Positions 34,888 through 42,944 of a stretch of 64,000 nucleotides of DNA are shown piece by piece. Source of the DNA: Pseudomonadota bacterium. GTDB lineage: Bacteria; Desulfobacterota; Desulfovibrionia; Desulfovibrionales; Desulfovibrionaceae. Under the pieces are notes generated by a model. It saw only the letters and a program-made list of their open reading frames with translations. It did not search any database and was not told the DNA's origin. Location: positions 145,994 to 209,993 of the forward strand of contig JAEWQB010000020.1 in the NCBI GenBank assembly GCA_023460395.1, given 5' to 3'. Position numbers and translations under genes: made by a program. The first letter of the stretch is position 1. Each line of letters starts with the position of its first letter.

Positions 34888-36113
34888 TGTTTGATGGCAC
34901 CCGAATAGCCGTACAGGCTCTCGCCACGCACAAGCTTCGCACCGTGCTCGCCATGTTGGGAGTCTTTTTAGGCTCGTTGGCGCTGACTGGCGTTATGCAC
35001 GTTTCCCAAGCCATGCGCCTTCAGGCGCAGTTGGAAACCGAAAAACTGGGACCAAATCTTTTCGCCGCCGTGGCGGGCAAGGCGCGGTTTTCCCGCTCCG
35101 GTTCCGTGCGCTTTGGAGGCGCTCCCACCACATTCACTCCCGCAGACGCCGCCGCGCTGCTGGGCACCATGCCGCAAGCGGCAAATGGTGCTCCCTATGT
35201 GTCTGCCACGGGGGCAGTCCGTTTTCAAAACACCACAGTTACCGCGCAGATTGTGGCTACCGTGCCCGCTTACGCACCGGTACGCTCCTTCACCGCCAGC
35301 CTTGGGCGGTTTATCTCCAGCAGCGACGAAACGGAACGCCGCCGCGTCTGCGTGCTAGGCCGGACCATTGCCGCCAAGCTTTTCGGCAAACCGGAAACCG
35401 CGCTTGGCGCTCTGGTCTATGTGGACCGCACAGCCCTTACGGTTGTGGGCATAATGGAAGAAAAAGGCAGCGACATTTCCGGCACCGATCAGGATGAACA
35501 ATTGTTTGTCCCGCTGAGTACCTACATGCGGCGGATGAGCAATCAGGACTTCATCTCCGGCGTATATATCACCCTGCACGAGGGAGCTGATACCAGCGAA
35601 GCGAAACAGGTTGCCACCGACATTCTCCGCGCCCGGCACCACCTTCGCGGGGACGAGGCGGATGACTTCGCCGTGCTTACCGCGCAAGATGCCGCCAAAC
35701 TCCAGAATGAAGCGCTGGATCTCGTCTGGACGCTGGGGGTGATGAGCTCCGGCATATCCTTCATGGTCGGCAGCCTTGGCATTCTTTCCATCATGATTCT
35801 GCTGGTTCGTTCCCGGCGTCTGGAAATCGGCATCCGGCGCGCCGTGGGGGCACGGCGCAGAGCCATTGTAGGCCAATTCCTCATGGAAGCGGGCATCATG
35901 TCTGGCACAGGCGGCGTTCTTGGTGTATTGGGAGCGCTGCTATGCGTTACCGTGGTTTACCGCGTGGGTGGTTTTCCCTTTGTATACAACCCTCTGCTTA
36001 TCAGTGCCGCCTGCGGCGCTTCAGTGCTTCTTGGACTGCTTGCCGGAGCGTATCCGGCATGGAAGGCGTCCCGCGTGGAGGTACTGGAAGTGCTGCGCGG
36101 TCACGACACATAA
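34887..36113 (+). CDS. FtsX/MacB-type ABC transporter permease, second subunit
   Basis: A 408-residue permease with the same layout as its partner: N-terminal helix (TVLAMLGVFLGSLALTGVM), periplasmic MacB domain, and an FtsX C-terminus with RRLEIGIRRAVGARRRAIVGQFL. The ATG overlaps the previous stop as TAATG, so translation is coupled. Together with the adaptor, ATPase and first permease it forms a MacAB-like exporter. The outer-membrane channel must be encoded elsewhere. Substrate unknown; adjacent thioesterases suggest a lipid link, which is inference. Confidence 0.9.
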   Translation: MFDGTRIAVQALATHKLRTVLAMLGVFLGSLALTGVMHVSQAMRLQAQLETEKLGPNLFAAVAGKARFSRSGSVRFGGAPTTFTPADAAALLGTMPQAANGAPYVSATGAVRFQNTTVTAQIVATVPAYAPVRSFTASLGRFISSSDETERRRVCVLGRTIAAKLFGKPETALGALVYVDRTALTVVGIMEEKGSDISGTDQDEQLFVPLSTYMRRMSNQDFISGVYITLHEGADTSEAKQVATDILRARHHLRGDEADDFAVLTAQDAAKLQNEALDLVWTLGVMSSGISFMVGSLGILSIMILLVRSRRLEIGIRRAVGARRRAIVGQFLMEAGIMSGTGGVLGVLGALLCVTVVYRVGGFPFVYNPLLISAACGASVLLGLLAGAYPAWKASRVEVLEVLRGHDT

Positions 36114-36128
36114 CTGTTTGGAGCGACC

Positions 36129-36905
36129 ATGCCACGTTGTGGAACCGAAACCATGACCCTACGCTGCTACGAAGCCGGACCGGATGGGCAGCCCACTCCG
36201 GCGACCTTTGCCAACCTCTTTCAGGAAGCGGCCTCCAACAACGCCCGTGAACTTGGCTTCCCCGGCGACCGGCTATGGGCCGAAGGTATGGCATGGGTGC
36301 TTACCCGGCTTGGCATGGGCATTCATCGTTACCCCGCCGTGGGCGACCCGGTGACCATACGCACGTGGCCTTCCGCCCATGAACGCTCTGTAGCCCAACG
36401 CTGCTACGAAGCTCTGGACGCGCAGGGCCAAACGCTCGCATGGGGCACCAGCGCATGGATGGTTATGGACATGCAATCCCGCCACGCCCTGCCTGTGCCT
36501 ACCTTTGTCACCGAAGGTTATCCCAAAGGACAACCCCCGTGCCAGCCCTTTGCCACACGCGCGGTGCCCAAGCTGAGGGACGAATCCACCGCCTGCGCGG
36601 CGCAGATACGCACCCGCAGGGCCGATATGGACATGAATGGACACACCAACAACGCCCATTACGCGGAGTGGGTTATGGAGCCTGTGCCGTCCCACGTCTG
36701 CGCCCGGTACGAACCAAGCATGTTCGACATCACCTTCCGCGCGGAATGCGGCGCGGGCATGGACGTGCAGGCCCTGTGCTCCTTTACGGAAGAGCATGGC
36801 GCAGACGCCGCATCGCAGGTACGTGAAAGCCTTCATTCGCTGCGTCTCCCCGATGGCACGGAACTGTGCCGCGCCCGGACCTTGTGGCGCATGCGTAAGG
36901 ACTAG
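36129..36905 (+). CDS. Acyl-ACP thioesterase (FatA/FatB-like)
   Basis: A 258-residue double-hotdog thioesterase that releases fatty acids from acyl carrier protein. Both halves are visible: SNNARELGFPGDRLWAEGMAWVLTR in the first, and DMDMNGHTNNAHYAEWVME in the second, with the catalytic Asn/His pattern NxHxxN (NGHTNN). GGAG precedes the ATG. It begins 15 bp after the second permease and may be in the exporter operon. Confidence 0.88.
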   Translation: MPRCGTETMTLRCYEAGPDGQPTPATFANLFQEAASNNARELGFPGDRLWAEGMAWVLTRLGMGIHRYPAVGDPVTIRTWPSAHERSVAQRCYEALDAQGQTLAWGTSAWMVMDMQSRHALPVPTFVTEGYPKGQPPCQPFATRAVPKLRDESTACAAQIRTRRADMDMNGHTNNAHYAEWVMEPVPSHVCARYEPSMFDITFRAECGAGMDVQALCSFTEEHGADAASQVRESLHSLRLPDGTELCRARTLWRMRKD

Positions 36906-37022
36906 GCGTACAATCGTGCGGCGGAAAAACGGCCCCGCCGCGTTTTCTTCGGGTGGCACCATTCCACCTGCGGCATATATTCGCGGGCAGCACCGGCTCT
37001 CGCAACAGACAAGGAGATACTC

Positions 37023-37448
37023 GTGACAAATTTTCCCACCCCCGAAACATGGTTGGCGCACCGCGTATCCTACGGTGAAACAGACACCATGGGGGTTTTG
37101 TACTACGCGGAATACCTCCACCTTTTTGAACGCGCACGCAGCCAATTCATCAGAGAGCGCGGCATGAGCTACGCTACGGTGGAAGAACGCGGCATTATGC
37201 TCCCCGTGCGCGAAGCGCAGTGCCGGTACCGCTCCCCAGCCCGATTTGACGATCTTCTCTTTATCCGCGTGGGCATATCCGCATGGGGCCGGGCGTCGGT
37301 TACTTTCATTTACGAAATCCACAACGAAGCCAAAGACCGCGTTCTCGCCACAGGTATGACCCAGCACGCCTGCGTGAATCCTGCCGGAAAACCTGTGGGT
37401 GTGCCGGACTGGCTCCGCGTTCTTTTCAGCGGAGAAGCCGCTAATTGA
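37023..37448 (+). CDS. YbgC/4-hydroxybenzoyl-CoA thioesterase family protein
   Basis: A 141-residue single hotdog thioesterase. The catalytic Asp lies in YGETDTMGVLYYAEYLHLFERARSQF, the family signature. The start is GTG with AAGGAG nearby. It follows the acyl-ACP thioesterase by 117 bp. Substrates of the family are acyl-CoA or acyl-ACP; in many bacteria ybgC is linked with tol-pal, which is not seen here. Confidence 0.9.
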   Translation: MTNFPTPETWLAHRVSYGETDTMGVLYYAEYLHLFERARSQFIRERGMSYATVEERGIMLPVREAQCRYRSPARFDDLLFIRVGISAWGRASVTFIYEIHNEAKDRVLATGMTQHACVNPAGKPVGVPDWLRVLFSGEAAN

Positions 37449-37493
37449 TAATCATCCCCATGCGTTGACATTCTGCGCGATCTTCATGATAGC
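37446..37493 (+). promoter_or_regulatory. Promoter and Fur-like palindrome before the HMA-domain gene
   Basis: TGATAATCA at 37447-37455 (in TTGATAATCAT) matches the centre of the Fur-box consensus. TTGACA at 37465-37470 with a 17-nt spacer and GATAGC at 37488-37493 forms a sigma-70-type promoter. Transcription would start near 37500 and read the 37533 gene. The metal link of that gene makes a metal-responsive operator plausible, but the palindrome is short and overlaps the previous stop codon. Confidence 0.4.
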
Positions 37494-37532
37494 CTTGAGT
37501 AAACACTATCATTCTCCACGGAGGAGCATGTT

Positions 37533-38030
37533 ATGGTCGCAGCAGAAACAAACGAACAGGCCGCAGGAACCGAACAATCCCGCCCTTTGCAGGAATTGGG
37601 ACAGGCCGTTGTGGCTGAAGGCAGAATCCGTATTCGCAACGCCGCCCTCAAGGTGGGGGAAATGGGCTACGCCCTGCGAGACGAACTTCTGGCCGCCAAA
37701 GGCGTGCTGGATGTGCAGGTAAACAAGCGCATCGGCAGTATGCTGGTCCTGTATGACAAAGCACGCATCAGCGCGGAGAGCATTCTTCAGCGCGTGGCAA
37801 CCGCCCTGCATGTGGATTTGGACAAAGTCCGCGCGGGCCTCAGCAACATAAACCGCAAATTGGTTAGCCGTGAAGGCCGCCGGTATGTCAAAGCCGGCAT
37901 GGGGGCATCGCTCGGTATCGCCATGGGTGCGCTGGCAGTCTCTGGTCGCTGGCACATCCTTGCGGGTACCGTGTTTTTAGGGTGTCTGGGTGCGCACCTG
38001 TATCAAAATCGTCGCACGCTCACCCGTTAG
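37533..38030 (+). CDS. HMA-like membrane-associated protein
   Basis: A 165-residue protein. The central segment GVLDVQVNKRIGSMLVLYDKARISAESILQRVATAL resembles the beta-alpha-beta fold of heavy-metal-associated domains without the CxxC metal site, as in the HMA_2 family. Two C-terminal membrane helices follow (ASLGIAMGALAVSG; ILAGTVFLGCLGAHLYQ). GGAGGAGC precedes ATG. It converges on a P1B ATPase operon that contains another HMA-like gene, so both probably serve the same transport function. A strong bidirectional terminator separates the two. Confidence 0.75.
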   Translation: MVAAETNEQAAGTEQSRPLQELGQAVVAEGRIRIRNAALKVGEMGYALRDELLAAKGVLDVQVNKRIGSMLVLYDKARISAESILQRVATALHVDLDKVRAGLSNINRKLVSREGRRYVKAGMGASLGIAMGALAVSGRWHILAGTVFLGCLGAHLYQNRRTLTR

Positions 38031-38192
38031 CGGCACGCCGCCGCGTATGAGTACCGAAGCGGGGCACCGCCGGACGCATTCCTCCAGAAAATAGGGGAGC
38101 GCGTTGGGGGCTTCTCTCGTCTGATCCCTTGCGCTGCGGGGCAGGATAGTTGTCTTCGGAACTCGGCGTACAGGCGCGGTGCGGTGAGCACG

Positions 38193-38231
38193 AAAAACGA
38201 GGCATCGGGGATTCCCCGACGCCTCGTTTTG
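38193..38231. terminator. Bidirectional terminator
   Basis: AAAACGAGGC (38194-38203) pairs with GCCTCGTTTT (38221-38230), and the stem extends inward (TCGGGG with CCCCGA). A-run and T-run flank it. It terminates both the HMA-like gene (plus) and the P-type ATPase operon (minus). Confidence 0.92.
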
Positions 38232-38262
38232 TATACGGCTACAGTTCAGGCCGTGCGGGCCA

Positions 38263-40473
38263 TCATTCTCCTGAAAGCAACGGGCGCATGCTGTGCGCGC
38301 AGCTAAGTACCGTGCCGGAGTTGTGCAATAAGGCCAGCATAGCCGGGGAAATAATCCCCAGTATGCCCATGCTGATAAACAGCGTGTTGCTGGTTACGAT
38401 GAAGACAAAGTTACGGCGGATACGGCGCATGGCCTTGCGCGAGATAACCATGGAGTCCATGAGGCTGTCCAGCCTGTCGCCGGTAATCATCACATCACAG
38501 GCTTCACGGGCAATGTCCGCGCCATGGCGCATGGAAACCCCCACGTCGGCACGAGTCAGGGCGGCGGAGTCATTAATGCCGTCCCCCACCATGGCTACCG
38601 TATAGCCCTCTGCCCGCAAGGAATCGATAAGCGTGGTTTTTTCATCCGGCAAGGCTTGTGCCCGGAATTCAGACAGCTCCAATTCCTCCGCCACAGCCCG
38701 CGCTGTGGGATACGCATCGCCCGTGAGCATGATGATACGGCGCATGCCCATATTTTCCAACCGCCGGACAAAACGGTGTGCGCTGGGCCGCAACGGATCT
38801 TCCAGAGCGATAACCCCGGCAAGTTTTCTGCCCACAGCAAAATAGAGCAGCGAAAGCCCGGTGTGTGCGCACCGCTCCACATAGGTTTCCGCCTCTTCCA
38901 GCTCTATGCCCTCATCTTCCAGCACAAAATGGCGGCTTCCTAGCACCATGCGCTGCCCGTTCAAGGCGGTTACGATGCCATGGGCGAGAATATATTCCAC
39001 CTCGGCGTGATCTTCCGCGTGGTGCAAGCCCTCTTCGTCCGCTTTACGCACCACCGCCTCCGCCACGGGATGAGGAAAGTGCTCTTCCATGCAGGCCGCG
39101 TGGCGCAGAACAAATTCACGGCTAAACCCGTTTACCGGACAAATATCCACCACCACGGGCCGGGCCTCAGTAAGCGTGCCTGTTTTATCCAGCACCACCG
39201 CGTCCACACGGGAAAGCGCTTCCACGTGCCTGCCGCCTTTAATCAGCGCCCCTCGCTGCGCGGCCTCAAGCATCGCGGCCCGCACAGAAAGCGGCGTAGC
39301 GAGTTTGATGGCGCACGAGTAATCCGCGAGCAGCACTGATCCCGCCTTCATCCAGTTCCGGGTCACCAGATAGATGATGCCGGAAAGCAGGAAGGAAAAT
39401 GGTACGATCTTATCCGCCAATTTTACAGCCTGCCCATGAATGTCCGCCTTCATGCCCTCAGATTCGGAGATGATGCGGGCTATTTTGGCAAACCGGGTTT
39501 CATCGCCCACGCCTTCGGAAAGGATGATGATTTTTCCTTCATCCACAACCGTTCCCGCGAACACCTCACTTCCGACACTTTTCTTCACGGACATGGGTTC
39601 GCCAGTCATGGAGGACTGGTTAACCATGGCGGTACCGTCCGCCACAACACCGTCCACGGGAATGCGCGAACCGCTACGCACGATAACCAGATCTCCCTGC
39701 ACCACCGAGGAAGAATCGATGCTGATCGGACCGTCCTTACGCATGACCCACACGGGCTTGTCATCGCCCCGGAACAACGCGGCAAGATCCGCGCGTGATT
39801 TTTCGCGGGTCCAATCTTCCAGCGTTTCGCTGATATCCAGCAGCAGATTGATGGTTCCTGCCGTATTGAAATCGCGCATGGCGAGCGAGGCACCCACTGC
39901 GGCGGCATCGAGCACGCTCACGTTCACCTTGCCACGCAGCAGAGCACGCACACCTTCCCAAATGAGCGGCGCCACCTTGTATATGGTCCAGTACGGTCGC
40001 AACAGAGGCGGCATGAATAAACGCGTAAGGTAGTGTACGCTGACCTTGCGGAAAATAATGGCAAAGGGTGACTCCAACTGCTCCTGCCCCACGGCACGCA
40101 CAGAGGATATGGCGGGGACGGGAAGTGCGCAGGCGGAGGCGTCCCCCAAGTCGGCGCGGCGGCACGGTGCCAGCGCGGATTCCGCTGCCGGTTCCGCTAT
40201 CGCCCGCGCGGGAAGACCCGGAGTGCCCTTCCCTTGCGGTAACGTGCCTTCAGCCTCAAAACCATCACGCAGAGCGCCGACCAACATCGCGGTAAGCGCC
40301 TCATCGGCGGGAAACGTGAGCAGACCGCGCCCGGTCCGTTCGTTAAATTCGTACCCTATCTCCACGGGCAATTCACTGACCGCGTCCTGAACACAAGCCA
40401 ATAGGGCGGGCAACACAGACGATGATGACGCGGCAAAACGAATTCTGCCGGGAATGCAGCGAACAATTTCCAT
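38263..40473 (-). CDS. P1B-type metal-transporting ATPase with SCAIK membrane motif
   Basis: A 736-residue heavy-metal P-type ATPase. The N-terminus (1-75) is a degenerate HMA-like fold without CxxC, then a low-complexity linker (76-130). The core has TGEP near 290, phosphorylation site DKTGT at 429, HPVAEA (the P1B HP locus) and VGDGINDSAAL in the hinge. The metal-site helix has DYSCAIKLATP (SCAIK at 386-390), in place of the common CPC, CPH or SPC. The C-terminal helices carry LLHNSGT. AGGA precedes ATG. It is the last gene of an operon behind an HMA-like gene and two small membrane proteins. The metal is not predictable from the motif; export of a divalent metal is most likely. Confidence 0.9.
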   Translation of the reverse strand: MEIVRCIPGRIRFAASSSSVLPALLACVQDAVSELPVEIGYEFNERTGRGLLTFPADEALTAMLVGALRDGFEAEGTLPQGKGTPGLPARAIAEPAAESALAPCRRADLGDASACALPVPAISSVRAVGQEQLESPFAIIFRKVSVHYLTRLFMPPLLRPYWTIYKVAPLIWEGVRALLRGKVNVSVLDAAAVGASLAMRDFNTAGTINLLLDISETLEDWTREKSRADLAALFRGDDKPVWVMRKDGPISIDSSSVVQGDLVIVRSGSRIPVDGVVADGTAMVNQSSMTGEPMSVKKSVGSEVFAGTVVDEGKIIILSEGVGDETRFAKIARIISESEGMKADIHGQAVKLADKIVPFSFLLSGIIYLVTRNWMKAGSVLLADYSCAIKLATPLSVRAAMLEAAQRGALIKGGRHVEALSRVDAVVLDKTGTLTEARPVVVDICPVNGFSREFVLRHAACMEEHFPHPVAEAVVRKADEEGLHHAEDHAEVEYILAHGIVTALNGQRMVLGSRHFVLEDEGIELEEAETYVERCAHTGLSLLYFAVGRKLAGVIALEDPLRPSAHRFVRRLENMGMRRIIMLTGDAYPTARAVAEELELSEFRAQALPDEKTTLIDSLRAEGYTVAMVGDGINDSAALTRADVGVSMRHGADIAREACDVMITGDRLDSLMDSMVISRKAMRRIRRNFVFIVTSNTLFISMGILGIISPAMLALLHNSGTVLSCAHSMRPLLSGE

Positions 40474-40565
40474 GCACTATCCTATATGGCCGCCGCCCAT
40501 CGGAGCGGCGGCCGCTATTCCTTGCCTAACCGGGCCGTGCACCCGACTCCCGCATGCGGGAAAAC

Positions 40566-40961
40566 TTACTCAGCCTTGGGGGTCTTCGCGGCGCTCTTAC
40601 GGGGAGCGGATTTTGCCGCGGCTTTGCGTGTGGCCTTGGGAGCTGCCTTGGCCGCAGCCTTTTTCGCTGCCGCCTTAGGAGCGGCTTTGCCTGCCGCAGC
40701 GGGCTTTGCCGCCGTAGGAGCCGTTTGTTGGGTGGCTTCCGCTTTCACTTTTTGCTCATGGGAAAATTTGGCTTCCGCAAGGTAGTCTTCAATATCTTCC
40801 TTGATGGTTTCCACACGGGCCATGACCCCTTCGGTCAATCCATAACCGCCCTGTACCAGCCCGGACAGCAGTGCCTGCCCCTTGCCGGAGCGCACCAGTG
40901 CGAACCCGGACGCGCCTAGTACTGCGCCCGCCAGAAAATACGCAACTCTGTTCACCGCCAT
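40566..40961 (-). CDS. Single-pass membrane protein with histone-H1-like Lys/Ala tail
   Basis: A 131-residue protein. Residues 5-24 form a membrane helix (VAYFLAGAVLGASGFALV), followed by an amphipathic acidic helix (about 42-70: ARVETIKEDIEDYLAEA) and a tail from 71 to 131 composed almost only of Ala, Lys, Pro and Thr in KAAAKKAAAKAAPK-like repeats (14 Lys and 2 Arg in 61 residues). The tail resembles histone H1 or the HupB C-terminus. AAAGGAGG precedes ATG 40961, 1 nt after the stop of the upstream small gene. The ATPase gene lies 92 bp downstream. It could be an accessory subunit or scaffold of the ATPase. Confidence 0.85.
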   Translation of the reverse strand: MAVNRVAYFLAGAVLGASGFALVRSGKGQALLSGLVQGGYGLTEGVMARVETIKEDIEDYLAEAKFSHEQKVKAEATQQTAPTAAKPAAAGKAAPKAAAKKAAAKAAPKATRKAAAKSAPRKSAAKTPKAE

Positions 40962-40962
40962 G

Positions 40963-41160
40963 TTACGCCTCCTTTGCCGGGCCGCTGGCCGCATGCTGCT
41001 CAAAGTCTTTAATCTGGCTCTTCACCATTTCCTGTCCGTGGTCCAGTGCCTTGTCCAACAAGGCGTGCAATTCATCTCTGTTCTGCCATGCCATATACCC
41101 AAGAGCACCCACGGCAGCTCCTGCGGCGACAAGCAACAACTTTTCTGCCCATTCTTGCAT
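40963..41160 (-). CDS. Small single-pass membrane protein of the P-type ATPase operon
   Basis: A 65-residue protein with an N-terminal membrane helix (LLLVAAGAAVGALGYMAW) and a charged amphipathic C-terminal helix (ELHALLDKALDHGQEMVKSQIKDFEQHA). The layout is like that of the next gene without its basic tail, so the two look like paralogues. AAGGAG precedes ATG. The product probably joins the ATPase complex. Confidence 0.82.
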   Translation of the reverse strand: MQEWAEKLLLVAAGAAVGALGYMAWQNRDELHALLDKALDHGQEMVKSQIKDFEQHAASGPAKEA

Positions 41161-41307
41161 CGTTCAATCTCCTTATCGCTTGCTCCGGGCCTTGCCCCGT
41201 GCCCTGTGGTATTTCGGCAAAGCTCGAAAATATCTACTATTCCCCGCAAGATATGCGGAATACGCGCGAGAGTAGCCCCCCACGGGCGGGGCGGCAACGC
41301 TTTGCGC

Positions 41308-41335
41308 AGTGTATGAAAACGACATTCAAAGTCAA
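41308..41335 (-). promoter_or_regulatory. Probable promoter for the small-membrane-protein/ATPase genes
   Basis: On the minus strand TTGACT (41335-41330), 16-nt spacer, TACACT (41313-41308). It lies between the HMA-like gene and the 65-aa gene, giving a leader of about 140 nt. Confidence 0.45.
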
Positions 41336-41384
41336 GAACTCCTCTTCCACCCCGCCATCGTGGCTGCCGTGCCGAAACGCCTTT

Positions 41385-41735
41385 TCATGCGGAAGCTGCC
41401 GGGGGATCATCCATCAACCCGCGCAAAGCGTTGAAGGCGCGCATCGCTCCGGCTTCATCCGGTGCGGCGACAAGTGCCTCCAATAATTCGGGAGCGACCA
41501 CTGCGGGGTCATATTCCACCGTCACGGACCGGGCAAGCGGATTCACCTCCGCGCTGGAAACACCCCGTGGGAGTTTCGCGCAACCTTCCGCCCGTGCCGC
41601 TTCCACCTGCCGCAGCACCTGCTGCGCATCGGCGTTCTGCAACAGCCCTGTATCAAACCGGATACGCATGCGACCGGGAATATGATGCTTAATAGTAAGA
41701 AACGTGCGCAACCGCACGAGCGTGGTAAAGTCCAT
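41385..41735 (-). CDS. HMA-like domain protein (metal-associated fold, no CxxC)
   Basis: A 116-residue soluble protein. IKHHIPGRMRIRFDTGLLQNADAQQVLRQVEA and VNPLARSVTVEYDPAVVAPELLEALVA match the two beta-alpha units of an HMA_2-like ferredoxin fold, with the PGRxRI motif also seen at the ATPase N-terminus (IPGRIRF). No metal-binding cysteines are present. AAAGGAG precedes the ATG. It is the first gene of the leftward metal-transport group. Confidence 0.78.
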   Translation of the reverse strand: MDFTTLVRLRTFLTIKHHIPGRMRIRFDTGLLQNADAQQVLRQVEAARAEGCAKLPRGVSSAEVNPLARSVTVEYDPAVVAPELLEALVAAPDEAGAMRAFNALRGLMDDPPAASA

Positions 41736-41830
41736 GCACTCTCCTTTCGCGTTTCATTCCCCCTACCTACTCTAACCCCGGCAGACGGTTTCCCTCAACC
41801 GAGGTTTCACGATGGCAATCCACAATCTGA

Positions 41831-41858
41831 ACAATACGATATCACAAAAAAATGGCAA
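41831..41858 (-). promoter_or_regulatory. Probable promoter of the HMA-like/ATPase gene group
   Basis: TTGCCA (41858-41853), 16-nt spacer, TATTGT (41836-41831) on the minus strand, in an AT-rich stretch about 95 bp upstream of the 41735 start. Confidence 0.45.
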
Positions 41859-41946
41859 CCTGTGAAATTGGCGTTCAGTATCGGGGAAAAAGCGGCTCCC
41901 CTTGCCCACCTTGCCTTTTACCAGAGGCGGGCGTAAGCACCTGCCT

Positions 41947-42735
41947 ATGTTCATTGACGTACACACTCATGCCTTTCATCCCAAAATCGCGGACAAAGTG
42001 CTGCGGCAGCTTGAAGAGCATTACGGCATTCACGGTATCGGAACGGGACGGCTGAACGATCTGCTGCACCGGGCGAACAAGGCGGGCCTTGAACGCGTGG
42101 TGGTACACTCCGCCGCCACAACGGCAGCCCAAGTTATTCCCGCCAACAATTTCGCGCTGGCGCTGCGCGAAGCGCACCCCGCCGTGATCCCCTTCGGAAC
42201 CATTCATCCTGACTATCCCGATTGGGAAGGGCAACTGGACCGGCTGCACCGCCACGGCATTATCGGCCTGAAACTGCACCCGGACTTTCAGGGGTTCTGG
42301 CTGAACGATCCACGCCTACTTCCTATTATTGAAGCGGCGCAGGACCGTTTCATGTTCATGATCCATATAGGTGACACGCTGCCCCCGGAACAAAATCCAT
42401 CCTGCCCTTACAAGCTGGCTAAAATTCTCGATATGTTCCCCCGCGCCCGCATCATCGCCGCCCACATGGGCGGATACAAGCACTGGAAGTACGCGCTGGA
42501 CAGCATCATCGGGCGCGAAGTGTACATAGACACCTCCAGTTCGCTGGACTTCATTGACGATGACACCCTCTTTGCCATCTGGAAAACTCACCCACGCGAG
42601 CGCATTCTGTTTGGCTCCGACTATCCACTCTTTGATCCGGGCAGTGAAATCCGCCGACTCCGCAGCCGGCTTGGCCTCAGCAAGGCAGAAATGAATTCCC
42701 TGCTCGGCAACGGCGCCACAGCGCTGGGCCTGTAG
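41947..42735 (+). CDS. Amidohydrolase family protein (TIM-barrel, ACMSD-like)
   Basis: A 262-residue metal-dependent hydrolase or decarboxylase of the amidohydrolase-2 family. It opens with FIDVHTHAFHP, carrying the HxH metal motif. Later it has GLKLHPDFQGF, the metal His in IHIGDTLPP, the His in AAHMGGYKHW and the Asp in LFGSDYPLFDP. The ATG at 41947 was chosen because HxH normally lies within the first ten residues. The ribosome site is weak. The gene stands alone between divergent and convergent neighbours. Substrate unknown. Confidence 0.85.
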   Translation: MFIDVHTHAFHPKIADKVLRQLEEHYGIHGIGTGRLNDLLHRANKAGLERVVVHSAATTAAQVIPANNFALALREAHPAVIPFGTIHPDYPDWEGQLDRLHRHGIIGLKLHPDFQGFWLNDPRLLPIIEAAQDRFMFMIHIGDTLPPEQNPSCPYKLAKILDMFPRARIIAAHMGGYKHWKYALDSIIGREVYIDTSSSLDFIDDDTLFAIWKTHPRERILFGSDYPLFDPGSEIRRLRSRLGLSKAEMNSLLGNGATALGL

Positions 42736-42740
42736 CCGCA

Positions 42741-42780
42741 CGAAAAACAACCCCCGTGCGGTGCTCACCACACGGGGGTT
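42741..42780. terminator. Terminator, strongest on the minus strand
   Basis: AACCCCCGTG (42749-42758) pairs with CACGGGGGTT (42771-42780). On the minus strand it is followed by GTTTTT, on the plus strand only by TT. It may serve the amidohydrolase and the leftward glutaredoxin operon. Confidence 0.65.
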
Positions 42781-42944
42781 CATAGATACAACTCGTTGGG
42801 AATGCAGACGAAAAAATCTGCCGCTACATGCGCGGAGACGCCGCCCTCAAACCCGCATGCCTGCCTGAGAGACACCATAACGTAGCGCAACCACGGAATT
42901 TGCCCATCACAGCCAGCGTGCGTGCCCTAAGGACACCGCTGATG

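Noticed and set aside
36273..37367. 364-codon minus-strand frame opposite two thioesterases
   Set aside because: Both thioesterase genes carry family signatures on the plus strand; the minus frame has none.
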